Assembly: GCF_022213955.1 (NCBI RefSeq) | Contig: NZ_JAKNTW010000042.1 | Location: 27,977-91,976 of the forward strand | Source: Dolomitihabitans soli | GTDB taxonomy: Bacteria; Actinomycetota; Actinomycetes; Streptosporangiales; Streptosporangiaceae | Length of the DNA stretch: 64,000 nucleotides | Direction: 5' to 3' | Part shown: positions 34,005 through 41,806 of the stretch, one piece after another | Layout: each line of letters opens with the position of its first letter | Numbering within the stretch: the stretch's first letter is position 1 | Notes under the pieces: generated by a model | Databases searched by the model: none | What the model was told of the DNA's origin: nothing | Seen by the model: the letters and a program-made list of their open reading frames with translations, nothing else | Program-made: the position numbers and the translations under genes

Positions 34005-34250
34005 TCTCGCTGGAGAAGCCCAAGCCATTTGGCACCCCGCCCACGCCACGTGGTCGTCAACGAGCTCCTCGTCCGCCCCACCGAACAGGCCTGATCCGAC
34101 GGCACAGCGGCACTCGTCCGGACATGCGGGCATCATCCGGCACATTTCACAGATGGTAATTTCCTGAGAACACGCGGAGTCACAATCATCCTCATGCTGC
34201 TCGGGGAAGGCGTCCAGGCAGTTCACCATCGTCACGTGGAAGGACCTGAG

Positions 34251-34934
34251 ATGCGCCCCGAATCGACGGCGATCGCGGAGAACATGGTCGAGATCCCCGC
34301 CGGGGAGATCGTCCTGCTGGACGAGGGGACGAGGACGAACTGGAAGGTCGAGGTCGAAGCCTTCCGGCTGGCGCCGTATGCCGTGACCCGCGAGCTGTAC
34401 CACGCTGTTCGGGGCGAGGCGCCCGTGAGCTCGGCGGGGCCGCGGACGCCGGTGACCGAGGTCTCCTGGAAGGAGGCCGTCCGGTTCTGCAACCTGCTCT
34501 CGCGAGCGGCGGGGCTCGAAGCCTGCTACTCGATGGGCGACGACCCCGACGGACAGGACGTCGACTGCGACTGGGCGGCCGGCGGCTACCGGCTCCCGTC
34601 CGAGGCGGAGTGGGAGTACGCGTGCAGGGCCGGGACCTCCGGCGTCCGGTACGGCGAGCTGGACGAGATCGCCTGGCACCGGGGGAACTCCGGCGGCGAG
34701 GTGCACGATGTCGCGTCCAGGGCGCCGAACGCGTGGGGCCTCTACGACATGATCGGCAACGTGTGGGAGTGGTGCTGGGACGTCTACGATCCCACTGTCT
34801 ACGGCCCGTACCGCGTGTTCCGCGGCGGGGGCGCGCATGATCGGCCCCGCGGGTTGCGGGCGTCGTGCCGCCGCAAGAGCCACCCGACCTTTCGCATCGA
34901 CGACCTGGGGTTCCGGCTCGCTCGATCGCTGTGA
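34251..34934 (+). CDS. SUMF1/EgtB/PvdO-family protein (FGE-like fold)
   Basis: A 227-residue protein of the formylglycine-generating-enzyme sulfatase family: MVEIPAGEIVLLDEG, PVTEVSWKEAVRFCNLLS, GYRLPSEAEWEYACRAG, NAWGLYDMIGNVWEWCWDVY and a closing DDLGFRLARS. The copper-binding cysteine pair of true formylglycine-generating enzymes is not present (the region reads FRGGGAHDRPRGLRASCRRK), so a PvdO-like or other oxidative role is more likely. ATG with GGAAGGA upstream. It lies next to a PvdP-like tyrosinase gene. Confidence 0.85.
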   Translation: MRPESTAIAENMVEIPAGEIVLLDEGTRTNWKVEVEAFRLAPYAVTRELYHAVRGEAPVSSAGPRTPVTEVSWKEAVRFCNLLSRAAGLEACYSMGDDPDGQDVDCDWAAGGYRLPSEAEWEYACRAGTSGVRYGELDEIAWHRGNSGGEVHDVASRAPNAWGLYDMIGNVWEWCWDVYDPTVYGPYRVFRGGGAHDRPRGLRASCRRKSHPTFRIDDLGFRLARSL

Positions 34935-35081
34935 GCGGGGACGGGCCGACGTCTCGGCGAGGTGTCCGCAGCGGACGATCCGACAGGTGTCGGCCACACC
35001 CGGCGGCACGCATGCGCTTTACCATGCTCAGCGTTAATCGTCAGGTGCGGCGGGGAATTCGCTGAAGGAGTGAGCGTGGTC

Positions 35082-35148
35082 GATCGCTCCTTGGCCGCCA
35101 TGGCCCCGGCGGCCGGGTATTCGTGCCAGACATCCGACGGGAGCGATC
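35082..35148 (+). promoter_or_regulatory. Leader structure that pairs the ribosome binding site of the tyrosinase-like gene
   Basis: GATCGCTCC (35082-35090) is the exact complement of GGAGCGATC (35140-35148), which contains the Shine-Dalgarno sequence and abuts the ATG. Inside lies a second perfect hairpin, GGCCGCC/GGCGGCC (35093-35099 with 35108-35114). The fold would hide the start, suggesting translational control. Confidence 0.5.
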
Positions 35149-36687
35149 ATGCAGGCCGAAGATCTGACCGGGTACTACACATATCGAAGCTATCTGAACC
35201 GCCCGGAGCCGGTCGACGACTTCAACAAGCTCAAATTCGCGGAAGTGGAACTTTATCTGTCCGTCCAGGAGAACAGGACCGTCACCGGCACCCTGGCCTT
35301 TCCGGCCGCCCCGGGCGGGGACGAGAAGAACGTCATGGACGTCAACGGCGAGATTTCCGACTGGTCGCCGTTGCGATTGAAACTCACGGGACAGGGCCGT
35401 GCCAACAGCGCTATCGCCGACTATTATTATGAATACGACGGGATGCTTTCCCACCACTGGACGGCAGGCGTCAAACAGCGTCTCACGCTCACCGGGACCG
35501 TGCTCCGCGCCAAGGACCACGGCGCGGGTGACAGCGTGGCCAGAGCGGGGGTCACGGCCAGCTTCGTCGCCGTGAAGCGTGACTTCGTCGCTCCGCGAGA
35601 CGTGCCGGGCAACGCGCTCCTGCCGGCTGCCGTCGCCATGCTCGCCGGACGGAGTCACCGGCTGCGCCACAGCACGTGGCACACCGTTCGAACCAGTTGG
35701 TGGCGCCCTCTCCAGGAGGCCGATCGCGCGGAGATCACCCAGCTCGGCTGGGGGTTCGCCCGCCCGCCGTTCAACGACAAGGGGCGACTCGATCTGATCA
35801 ACGGCGCGGGCGAGGACTTCCTGTTCATGCACCGCCGGATGATCCGTATGGTGAACGACATCTATGAGCAGGCCGGAGTCCCGGTCATCGCGGCTTGGGG
35901 ATCCATCCCCGGGCCGGACGTGCCGCAGTTCGTCTACGACGAGACCAAGGATCCCCAGAACCCCGGAAAAGTAATCATGAAGTACTCGGCCGCTCGTTCG
36001 GGATTCATGGTCCCCCCGGCCGAAGCGGCTTTTCTGGATATTTTCCCCGAAGCGGACCGGCGGACCATGAAGCTCTTGAAGTCGCCGGACTACCTCAACT
36101 TCGTCATGAGACCGCTGGAGCGCAGTTTCACCTCGTCGACGTATCTTTCCGGTCTTTCCCTCGGCGCCCTCGGAAACCTCCTCGAATTCACCATCCACAA
36201 TCAGATGCACATGCGATGGGCGTCCATTCCCCGAGACGCTCAGGGGAACGTCGCGCAGCGGGACGACTTCGACTTCGCCGAGAAATGGGACGACCCGGCG
36301 TACGATTATCTCGGAGAGTTCTACTCTTCGCACGTCAATCCGGTGTTCTGGCGCCTCCACGGCTGGGTGGACGCTCGTATCGAGGACTGGTACCAGGCGC
36401 ACGAGGCCGCGGCGCCGGGTGAGATCGAGCGCATAGAGCACAAGGGCGTGCGCTGGTTCAAACCCGGGAAGTGGGTCAAGGCCGCGGATCCCTTCGACTG
36501 GCCGGACAACGGGCATCATCGCCACGGTGACCACGAGGCCATCGCCGTCATGCTGAAGGTCCTCAGGATCGTGCAGGCGGCGCGGGAGCGGGCGAGCCGC
36601 AGTATGGCGGGGGCGGATCTGCAAGAAGGCCGATCTCTCGGCGCCATGAGTTTTCTGCGGTGGACCGAGCCGCCGCCCGATCTGTGA
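35149..36687 (+). CDS. PvdP-like tyrosinase (N-terminal beta-barrel, type-3 copper domain)
   Basis: A 512-residue protein without signal peptide. Residues 1-150 form a beta-rich barrel-like domain (DLTGYYTYRSYLNRPEPVDD, FAEVELYLSVQENRTVTGTL). The rest shows tyrosinase-type copper ligands: a CuA-like EDFLFMHRRMIRM, and CuB-like HNQMHMRW (HxxxH) followed by SHVNPVFWRLHGWVDARIED, equivalent to the NPxFxxHHxxxD segment of tyrosinases. This domain order matches PvdP, which oxidises the tyrosine of ferribactin in Pseudomonas. I infer an o-diphenol-forming oxygenase acting on a peptide or tyrosine-derived compound. 27 bases before an arginase-family gene. Confidence 0.72.
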   Translation: MQAEDLTGYYTYRSYLNRPEPVDDFNKLKFAEVELYLSVQENRTVTGTLAFPAAPGGDEKNVMDVNGEISDWSPLRLKLTGQGRANSAIADYYYEYDGMLSHHWTAGVKQRLTLTGTVLRAKDHGAGDSVARAGVTASFVAVKRDFVAPRDVPGNALLPAAVAMLAGRSHRLRHSTWHTVRTSWWRPLQEADRAEITQLGWGFARPPFNDKGRLDLINGAGEDFLFMHRRMIRMVNDIYEQAGVPVIAAWGSIPGPDVPQFVYDETKDPQNPGKVIMKYSAARSGFMVPPAEAAFLDIFPEADRRTMKLLKSPDYLNFVMRPLERSFTSSTYLSGLSLGALGNLLEFTIHNQMHMRWASIPRDAQGNVAQRDDFDFAEKWDDPAYDYLGEFYSSHVNPVFWRLHGWVDARIEDWYQAHEAAAPGEIERIEHKGVRWFKPGKWVKAADPFDWPDNGHHRHGDHEAIAVMLKVLRIVQAARERASRSMAGADLQEGRSLGAMSFLRWTEPPPDL

Positions 36688-36714
36688 CCGTCGCATGATG
36701 AAGATTGGTGCAGG

Positions 36715-37638
36715 GTGCGAATCGATGTTCTGGGCGCCGGATTCAACTCCGCGGGGCTGGACGACGGGGTGGCCCGGGCGCCGGGCGCGTTACGCCGCGC
36801 GGGTCTGATCACACGAGCTCTCACCGGGCACGAGGTCAGGGACCTCGGCGACGTCGAATTCCGCGAGCCGATACCGCGGCGTGGCGAGGTGACGGGGTTG
36901 CTGGCCGAGGAGGCGCTGATCTCCATGCTCGCCGGTGTCCGGCGCAACGTGGAGGCGATTCTGGCCCGCGAGCACTTCCCGTTGCTGATCGGTGGCGACT
37001 GCGCGGTGCTGCCGGGTGCGCTGGCCGCCTGCCGGGCCGTCCACGGTTCCGTCGGCCTGTTGTTCGTGGACGGCCATGAGGATGCCTGGCCGCCCGCGGA
37101 CTCGACCACCGGAGAGGCCGCGGACTGTGAGCTGGGGCTGGCCTTGGGTCTCACGGCCGCCGACGTCCCGGCGGAGCTGGCACCCGTGCTGCGGCCGGAG
37201 GCCACCGCCCTGCTGGGTCCGCGTGACGGCGCGGAACTCCACGACCACGGCGTCGGTTCGTTGCGCGGATCGCTGTGGTTCGCCACCGACCGGGACCTCA
37301 CCGGGCGGATCGCGGCCTCGGTGGCCGATGCCGTCGCGACCATCGAGATGGCCGCAGGGCACTGGTGGCTGCACGTCGACCTCGACGTCCTGGCCACCGA
37401 CCAGCTGGCCGCCGTGGATTACCCCCAAGCCGGCGGGTTGAGCTGGGCGGAACTGACCGAGCTCACCGCCATCGCACTCCGGCGACCGGGCTGCGCGGGG
37501 TGGTCGATCACCATCTACAACCCGGACCTCGATGCGGACGGGCACGAAGCGCGGCGGGTCGTGCGATACGTCGAAGAAGCGCTGTCACCCACCGCCCACG
37601 GGCTCGACCGCGACCACGCCGAGCCGGGGAGCGGGTGA
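36715..37638 (+). CDS. Arginase/agmatinase-family hydrolase with Cys in place of a metal-ligand His
   Basis: A 307-residue ureohydrolase-fold protein. Metal-site motifs: LLIGGDCAVLPGAL (the GGDH histidine is Cys), LFVDGHEDAW (DxHxD) and LHVDLDVLATDQLAAVDYP (DxD...DP form). A His-to-Cys change at this ligand is, as I recall, described for DcsB, the N-hydroxyarginine hydrolase of D-cycloserine biosynthesis, so a hydroxyguanidine substrate is possible. GTG start 27 bases after the tyrosinase-like gene, same operon. The Pro/His-rich last 30 residues are probably disordered. Confidence 0.8.
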   Translation: MRIDVLGAGFNSAGLDDGVARAPGALRRAGLITRALTGHEVRDLGDVEFREPIPRRGEVTGLLAEEALISMLAGVRRNVEAILAREHFPLLIGGDCAVLPGALAACRAVHGSVGLLFVDGHEDAWPPADSTTGEAADCELGLALGLTAADVPAELAPVLRPEATALLGPRDGAELHDHGVGSLRGSLWFATDRDLTGRIAASVADAVATIEMAAGHWWLHVDLDVLATDQLAAVDYPQAGGLSWAELTELTAIALRRPGCAGWSITIYNPDLDADGHEARRVVRYVEEALSPTAHGLDRDHAEPGSG

Positions 37639-37640
37639 GG

Positions 37641-38393
37641 TCAGGCGGGCGCCTCGGCCGCGACGATGAGGAAGTTCGGCAGGTGGACGTACGCCTCGAT
37701 CCCCGGAATCTCGGGGGCGGCGTGCGCGGCCACCGTGGGGTCGAGGCCGGGCTCGACAACCTCACGCAGGCGGCAGCCGAGGGCGGCCAGTTCATTGAGG
37801 TAGGCCGAGATGGGACGGTGGAAGTCCGTGGCGGCGGGCCCGGGGATCTCGTACGGTTCCAGGTATCGGCCGGCGCGGTGCTCGCCGTACTCCCGCCAGG
37901 AGCCCAGCAGTCGTTCGAAGGCGGGATGAACGAGGGAGAAGACGAACAGGCCGCCCGGGCGCAGGGCCCGCACGCAGGCGCGCATCGCGGGCTTCCACTC
38001 GGGAACGGCCATCAGGACCATGCTGCACACCACGGCGTCGAACGTGACGCCCAGGTCCGGCAGCCGCGCCAGGTCCGCCTGGACATAGGTGACTCCCTGC
38101 CGCAGTTCGTCCTCCTTTTCACGGGCGAAGGCGGACATGGTGTCGGTCGGCTCGACGCCCACGACCCGTGCTCCGCGCGTGGCGAGCATGCGGCTGAAGT
38201 ATCCGTTCCCGCATCCGGCGTCGAGCACCCACTGGTCGCGCACGTCGCCCAGCAGCCGCAGCAGCACGGGATTGACGAGGTGGCCTTTGGCGAAGTCGCC
38301 CTCGTCCGCCGTCGATTCCAGCGATTCGCGCGTGGCGGAGGCGTTCCAACGCTCGATCGCGGCGTCGTTCGTCCAGTCGGCTGTCATTCGCAT
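37641..38393 (-). CDS. SAM-dependent class I methyltransferase
   Basis: A 250-residue methyltransferase: VLDAGCGNGYFSRMLATRGA (motif I), VVGVEPTD, FDAVVCSMVLMAV and LRPGGLFVFSLVHPAFER (motif post III). The UbiE/Methyltransf_11 fold is clear; the substrate is unknown, probably a small molecule. Convergent with the arginase-family gene with a two-base gap, so it may or may not belong to that locus. Confidence 0.88.
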   Translation of the reverse strand: MRMTADWTNDAAIERWNASATRESLESTADEGDFAKGHLVNPVLLRLLGDVRDQWVLDAGCGNGYFSRMLATRGARVVGVEPTDTMSAFAREKEDELRQGVTYVQADLARLPDLGVTFDAVVCSMVLMAVPEWKPAMRACVRALRPGGLFVFSLVHPAFERLLGSWREYGEHRAGRYLEPYEIPGPAATDFHRPISAYLNELAALGCRLREVVEPGLDPTVAAHAAPEIPGIEAYVHLPNFLIVAAEAPA

Positions 38394-38407
38394 GATCTTA
38401 AGAGGTG

Positions 38408-38575
38408 TCAGGGGGCGATCACATCCGGCGGAACCACGGCGCCTCCGCCGAATGTGCCGCCCTCCGCCTTCTCGTGCACCACGCGATCCGCCTCGGGGCC
38501 GGCTCCTTCGTGCACGACGATGAACGCCTCGGACAACGCCTCCCCGGCCTCGAACCTCGCCCTGTACGAAGCCAC
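38408..38575 (-). CDS. Small protein (55 aa), unknown, coupled to a response regulator
   Basis: A GTG five bases after the response regulator's stop opens a 55-codon frame: VASYRARFEAGEALSEAFIV, VHEGAGPEADRVVHEKAEGG, TFGGGAVVPPDVIAP. Composition and codon use look coding, and termination-reinitiation could translate it. No domain recognised. Non-coding read-through is the alternative. Confidence 0.45.
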   Translation of the reverse strand: MASYRARFEAGEALSEAFIVVHEGAGPEADRVVHEKAEGGTFGGGAVVPPDVIAP

Positions 38576-38580
38576 GCCGG

Positions 38581-39228
38581 TCAGCCGAGGGCCGCGTCGT
38601 GCACCAGGATCGCCGCCTGCACCCTGTTCGCCAGGCCCAGCTTGGCGAGCAGGTTGCTGACGTGCGCCTTCACCGTCGCCTCGGTGAGCCTGAGCTCGAG
38701 CCCGATCTCCGCGTTCGACAGGCCACGGGCCAGCGCCCTGATCACGTCCTCCTCCCGGGCGGTCAGCGAGGCGAGCCGGCTGCGCGCGGACTCGGCGCGG
38801 GAGGGGGCCTTGTCGACGAAGGACGTGATCAGGCGCTTGATGACGGTGGGCGACAGCATGGCCTGGCCCGCCGCGACCGTGCGTACGGCGGCGGCCAGCT
38901 CCCACGGCGGGGTGTCCTTGAGCAGGAATCCGACCGCGCCGAACCGGAGCGCCTCGTGGACGTACTCGTCGAGGTCGAAGGTGGTGAGCATGATCAGCTT
39001 GGGGGAGTCGGGAGCGGCCAGGATGCGTGCCCCGGCGGTCAGGCCGTCGGTGCCGGGCATGCGCACGTCCATCAGCACGACCTGGGGTTTGAGCCTGGCG
39101 GTGGCGATGACCGCCTCGTCGCCGTCGCGGGCCTCGCCGACGACCACCATGTCGCCCGCCGACTCCAGGATCATCCGCAGGCCGGCCCTGACCAGCGCCT
39201 CGTCGTCGACGATCAGTACCCGGATCAC
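38581..39228 (-). CDS. NarL/LuxR-family response regulator
   Basis: A 215-residue regulator: receiver with VLIVDDEALV, VVLMDVRMPG (phospho-Asp), MLTTFD, FLLKDTP; LuxR helix-turn-helix with LTAREEDVIRALARGLSNAE and ATVKAHVSNLLAKLG. GTG overlaps the kinase stop. Probably binds the perfect inverted repeat in front of the kinase gene. Confidence 0.93.
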   Translation of the reverse strand: MIRVLIVDDEALVRAGLRMILESAGDMVVVGEARDGDEAVIATARLKPQVVLMDVRMPGTDGLTAGARILAAPDSPKLIMLTTFDLDEYVHEALRFGAVGFLLKDTPPWELAAAVRTVAAGQAMLSPTVIKRLITSFVDKAPSRAESARSRLASLTAREEDVIRALARGLSNAEIGLELRLTEATVKAHVSNLLAKLGLANRVQAAILVHDAALG

Positions 39229-40364
39229 GCGGTGGGGATCCTGGCGAGCACCTGGAAGCCGTCGTCGTCCCGCGGGCCGGCCTCCAGCCTGCCGCCGACC
39301 AGCTCGACGCGTTCGCGCAGGCCGATCAGCCCCCAGCCGGAGCCGGGCAGGTCGCCGTCCGTCCCGGCGGACGCTCTGTTGCGCACGATGACCTCCAGCT
39401 CAACGGGCCGATAGCGGACGAACACCTCGGTCTCGACGTTGCCCGCGTGCTTGTGCACGTTGGTGAGCGCCTCCTGGACCACGTGGTAGGCGGTACGTTC
39501 CAGGGTGGGACTGAGCGGGCGGGCGTCGCCCTCGTCATGACGGTTGACCACGATGCCCAGCGCGCGGGTCTGGTCGAGCAGCCGGTCCAGGTCGGCCAAC
39601 GTGGGTTGCGGGCCGCGCGGGCCGTCCGGCGACCGCAGTACGCCCAGCACCTCGCGCAGGTTGGTCAGCGCCTCCCTGCCGGTGACCCTGATCAGCGCCG
39701 CGGCCTCGGCCGTACGCGCGTCGGGGGCGCCGAACTCCAGGGCGCCCGCGTGCAGGACCATCAGTGACACCCGGTGCGCGACCACGTCGTGCATCTCCCT
39801 CGCGATGCGCGTGCGTTCCTGGCCCCGCGCCTGGTTCGCGCGCAGGATCTGCTCGCGCAGCAGCTGCTCCGACCGTTCGCGCGCCGCGTCGAGCACCTGC
39901 CGTCTGGCACGGACCCAGAGCCCCGCGACGAGCGGCAGCCCGAGCATCGCGCCGCCCATCACGAGCACATTGGCGAGAGTGCCCGCGACCAGCGCCTGGT
40001 ATCCGCCGTGCAGGTGGGAGACGAAGCCGCCGAGCGCGAAGACCACGATCATGCCGCCGACGTGGAGCCAGAGGTCGCGGCGGCTCAGCCGGGTGCCCGC
40101 GTAGTAGGAGCCCACGACGGCGGCGGGCCAGATCACCAGCCAGACGTAGGCGACGGCGCCCACCGCGACGAGCGGCCACAGCGAGCGCCTGCCGACGACC
40201 GCGGCCGCCCCCGACGCGGCGGCGATGGCCACGAGCACGGGGACGGGCAGCGTCGACTCGACGCCCATCGAACCGGACGCCGAAGCCATGGAGAGGAGGA
40301 ACACCGCCACGCCCAGCGCCCACGGCATGATCCGCTCGACGACGTCTGAATCGCCGTATGTCAT
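39225..40364 (-). CDS. Membrane sensor histidine kinase (HisKA_3 type)
   Basis: About 379 residues. The N-terminal 160 residues hold five or six membrane helices. The linker LREQILRANQARGQERTRIA leads to the His box REMHDVVAHRVSLMVLHAGA. The ATPase domain has VVQEALTNVHKHAG and GWGLIGLRERVELVGGRLEA. The ATG is preferred over a TTG six bases earlier. Coupled to the response regulator and divergent from a lipase-like gene. Confidence 0.9.
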   Translation of the reverse strand: MTYGDSDVVERIMPWALGVAVFLLSMASASGSMGVESTLPVPVLVAIAAASGAAAVVGRRSLWPLVAVGAVAYVWLVIWPAAVVGSYYAGTRLSRRDLWLHVGGMIVVFALGGFVSHLHGGYQALVAGTLANVLVMGGAMLGLPLVAGLWVRARRQVLDAARERSEQLLREQILRANQARGQERTRIAREMHDVVAHRVSLMVLHAGALEFGAPDARTAEAAALIRVTGREALTNLREVLGVLRSPDGPRGPQPTLADLDRLLDQTRALGIVVNRHDEGDARPLSPTLERTAYHVVQEALTNVHKHAGNVETEVFVRYRPVELEVIVRNRASAGTDGDLPGSGWGLIGLRERVELVGGRLEAGPRDDDGFQVLARIPTA

Positions 40365-40404
40365 GGTCAAAGGCTATAAGGCGACCTGAACGGCGGGCCC
40401 CCTA

Positions 40405-40433
40405 CGAAAGTCGCGGGTCCCGGGCGACTTTCG
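40405..40433. promoter_or_regulatory. Perfect 10-bp inverted repeat between kinase and lipase genes
   Basis: CGAAAGTCGC and GCGACTTTCG are exact reverse complements around a nine-base spacer. It lies 41 bases upstream of the kinase start and 41 upstream of the hydrolase start, so a regulator bound here could control both divergent genes. Confidence 0.65.
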
Positions 40434-40473
40434 CCGGGGACCATTCGGCGAGGTCGCCCCGCATGGTGAGTGC

Positions 40474-41682
40474 ATGAGAAAGCCAGCCCTCGCGAGCCTG
40501 CTCGCACTCTCCACCCTCACCGCACTCACCGCGCTCACCGGACCCGGTACGGCGAACGCCGCGACGCCCGTCTTGCCCGTGTCCACCGGTACGGCGAAGG
40601 CCGTGACGCCGGTCTTGCCCGTGTCCACCGACGCGAAGGCCGTGACGCCCGTTCTGCCCGCGCCCACCGGCGATCGCGCCGTAGGGCGATCGGTCCTGCA
40701 TCTGGTCGACTCCAGCCGTCCCGACCCGTGGGTCGCCGAGAGGAAGGCGCGCGAGTTGATGGTCTCGGTCTGGTACCCGGCGCGCAGGGCCGTGGGCAGG
40801 CCGGCGCCGTACCTCACGCCTCAGGAGTCGGCATTGATCATCCAGAGTGTGCCGGAGCTGAAGGACGTGCCGCCGGGCACGCTCGCGAAGACGAAGTCGT
40901 ACGCCCGTGTCGACGCGCCCGCGTTGAAGCGGAAGGGCGGGTGGCCGCTGGTGGTGCTGTCACCCGGCATGACGATGCCGCGCGCGACGATGACCTCGCT
41001 GGCCGAGGAGTTCGTGAGCAGGGGCTACCTGGTGGCGGGCATCGAGCACACCTACGAGTCGATCGGCACCACGTTCCCCGACGGCAGGACAGTGACGTTC
41101 GAGGCGGGCAAGGGCGGCCAGACGCCGGAACTCGGGGCGAAGGTCGCCCGGGTCAGGGCCGCCGACACGACGTTCGTGCTGGACCAGCTGGAGAGGAGGA
41201 AGCACTGGAACCGGCTGATCGACGAGACCAAGGTCGCGATGGTGGGGCACTCGGTCGGCGGCCAGAGCGCCGCGCAGCTCCTGGCCGTGAGTGACCGGGT
41301 CAAGGCGGTGGTCAACCTGGACGGCTCCTACAACCCGACGACGCCGGCGAAACCGGTCGAGAAGCCGTTCATGATGATCGGCAACCCGAGGCAGGAGCCG
41401 AACGCCGGCGGGGAGCCGAAGTCCTGGGACCTGTTCTGGCCGCACGTGACCGGTGACTGGAAGCGGTGGCTGACCGTGACCGGTGCCGAGCACACGAGCT
41501 TCGTCGACTACGCGGTGCTGCAACCGCAGCTCGGACTGCCGAAAGCCCCGATCGACGGCGAGCGGTCCATCAAGATCACCCGCGACTACGTCACCGCCTT
41601 CCTCGACCTGCACCTGAAGGGCGAGCGCCGGCCGCTGCTGGACAAGCCGTCGGCCGAGTATCCCGAGGTGAAATTCTGGTAG
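40474..41682 (+). CDS. Secreted alpha/beta hydrolase (lipase/PAF-acetylhydrolase-like)
   Basis: A 402-residue exported hydrolase. Signal peptide about 1-28. Then comes a linker of three imperfect repeats of about 13 residues (VTPVLPVSTDAKA form). The catalytic domain has WPLVVLSPG, VAGIEHTYES, the nucleophile GHSVGGQSAAQLL, NLDGSYNP and a His in TGAEHTSFVD. Resembles secreted lipase/platelet-activating-factor acetylhydrolase proteins of Streptomyces. Confidence 0.87.
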   Translation: MRKPALASLLALSTLTALTALTGPGTANAATPVLPVSTGTAKAVTPVLPVSTDAKAVTPVLPAPTGDRAVGRSVLHLVDSSRPDPWVAERKARELMVSVWYPARRAVGRPAPYLTPQESALIIQSVPELKDVPPGTLAKTKSYARVDAPALKRKGGWPLVVLSPGMTMPRATMTSLAEEFVSRGYLVAGIEHTYESIGTTFPDGRTVTFEAGKGGQTPELGAKVARVRAADTTFVLDQLERRKHWNRLIDETKVAMVGHSVGGQSAAQLLAVSDRVKAVVNLDGSYNPTTPAKPVEKPFMMIGNPRQEPNAGGEPKSWDLFWPHVTGDWKRWLTVTGAEHTSFVDYAVLQPQLGLPKAPIDGERSIKITRDYVTAFLDLHLKGERRPLLDKPSAEYPEVKFW

Positions 41683-41806
41683 ATGAGGTGTGGGCAGCGG
41701 GGTCGCCTCGCTGCCCGGCCGTCCCTTGACCGCACCCCGGGCGGTCGGGGCTGACACGCGGAGCAAACTAGTGTCGGCTCCAACAACGGGCACTCACGGG
41801 AGAGTT

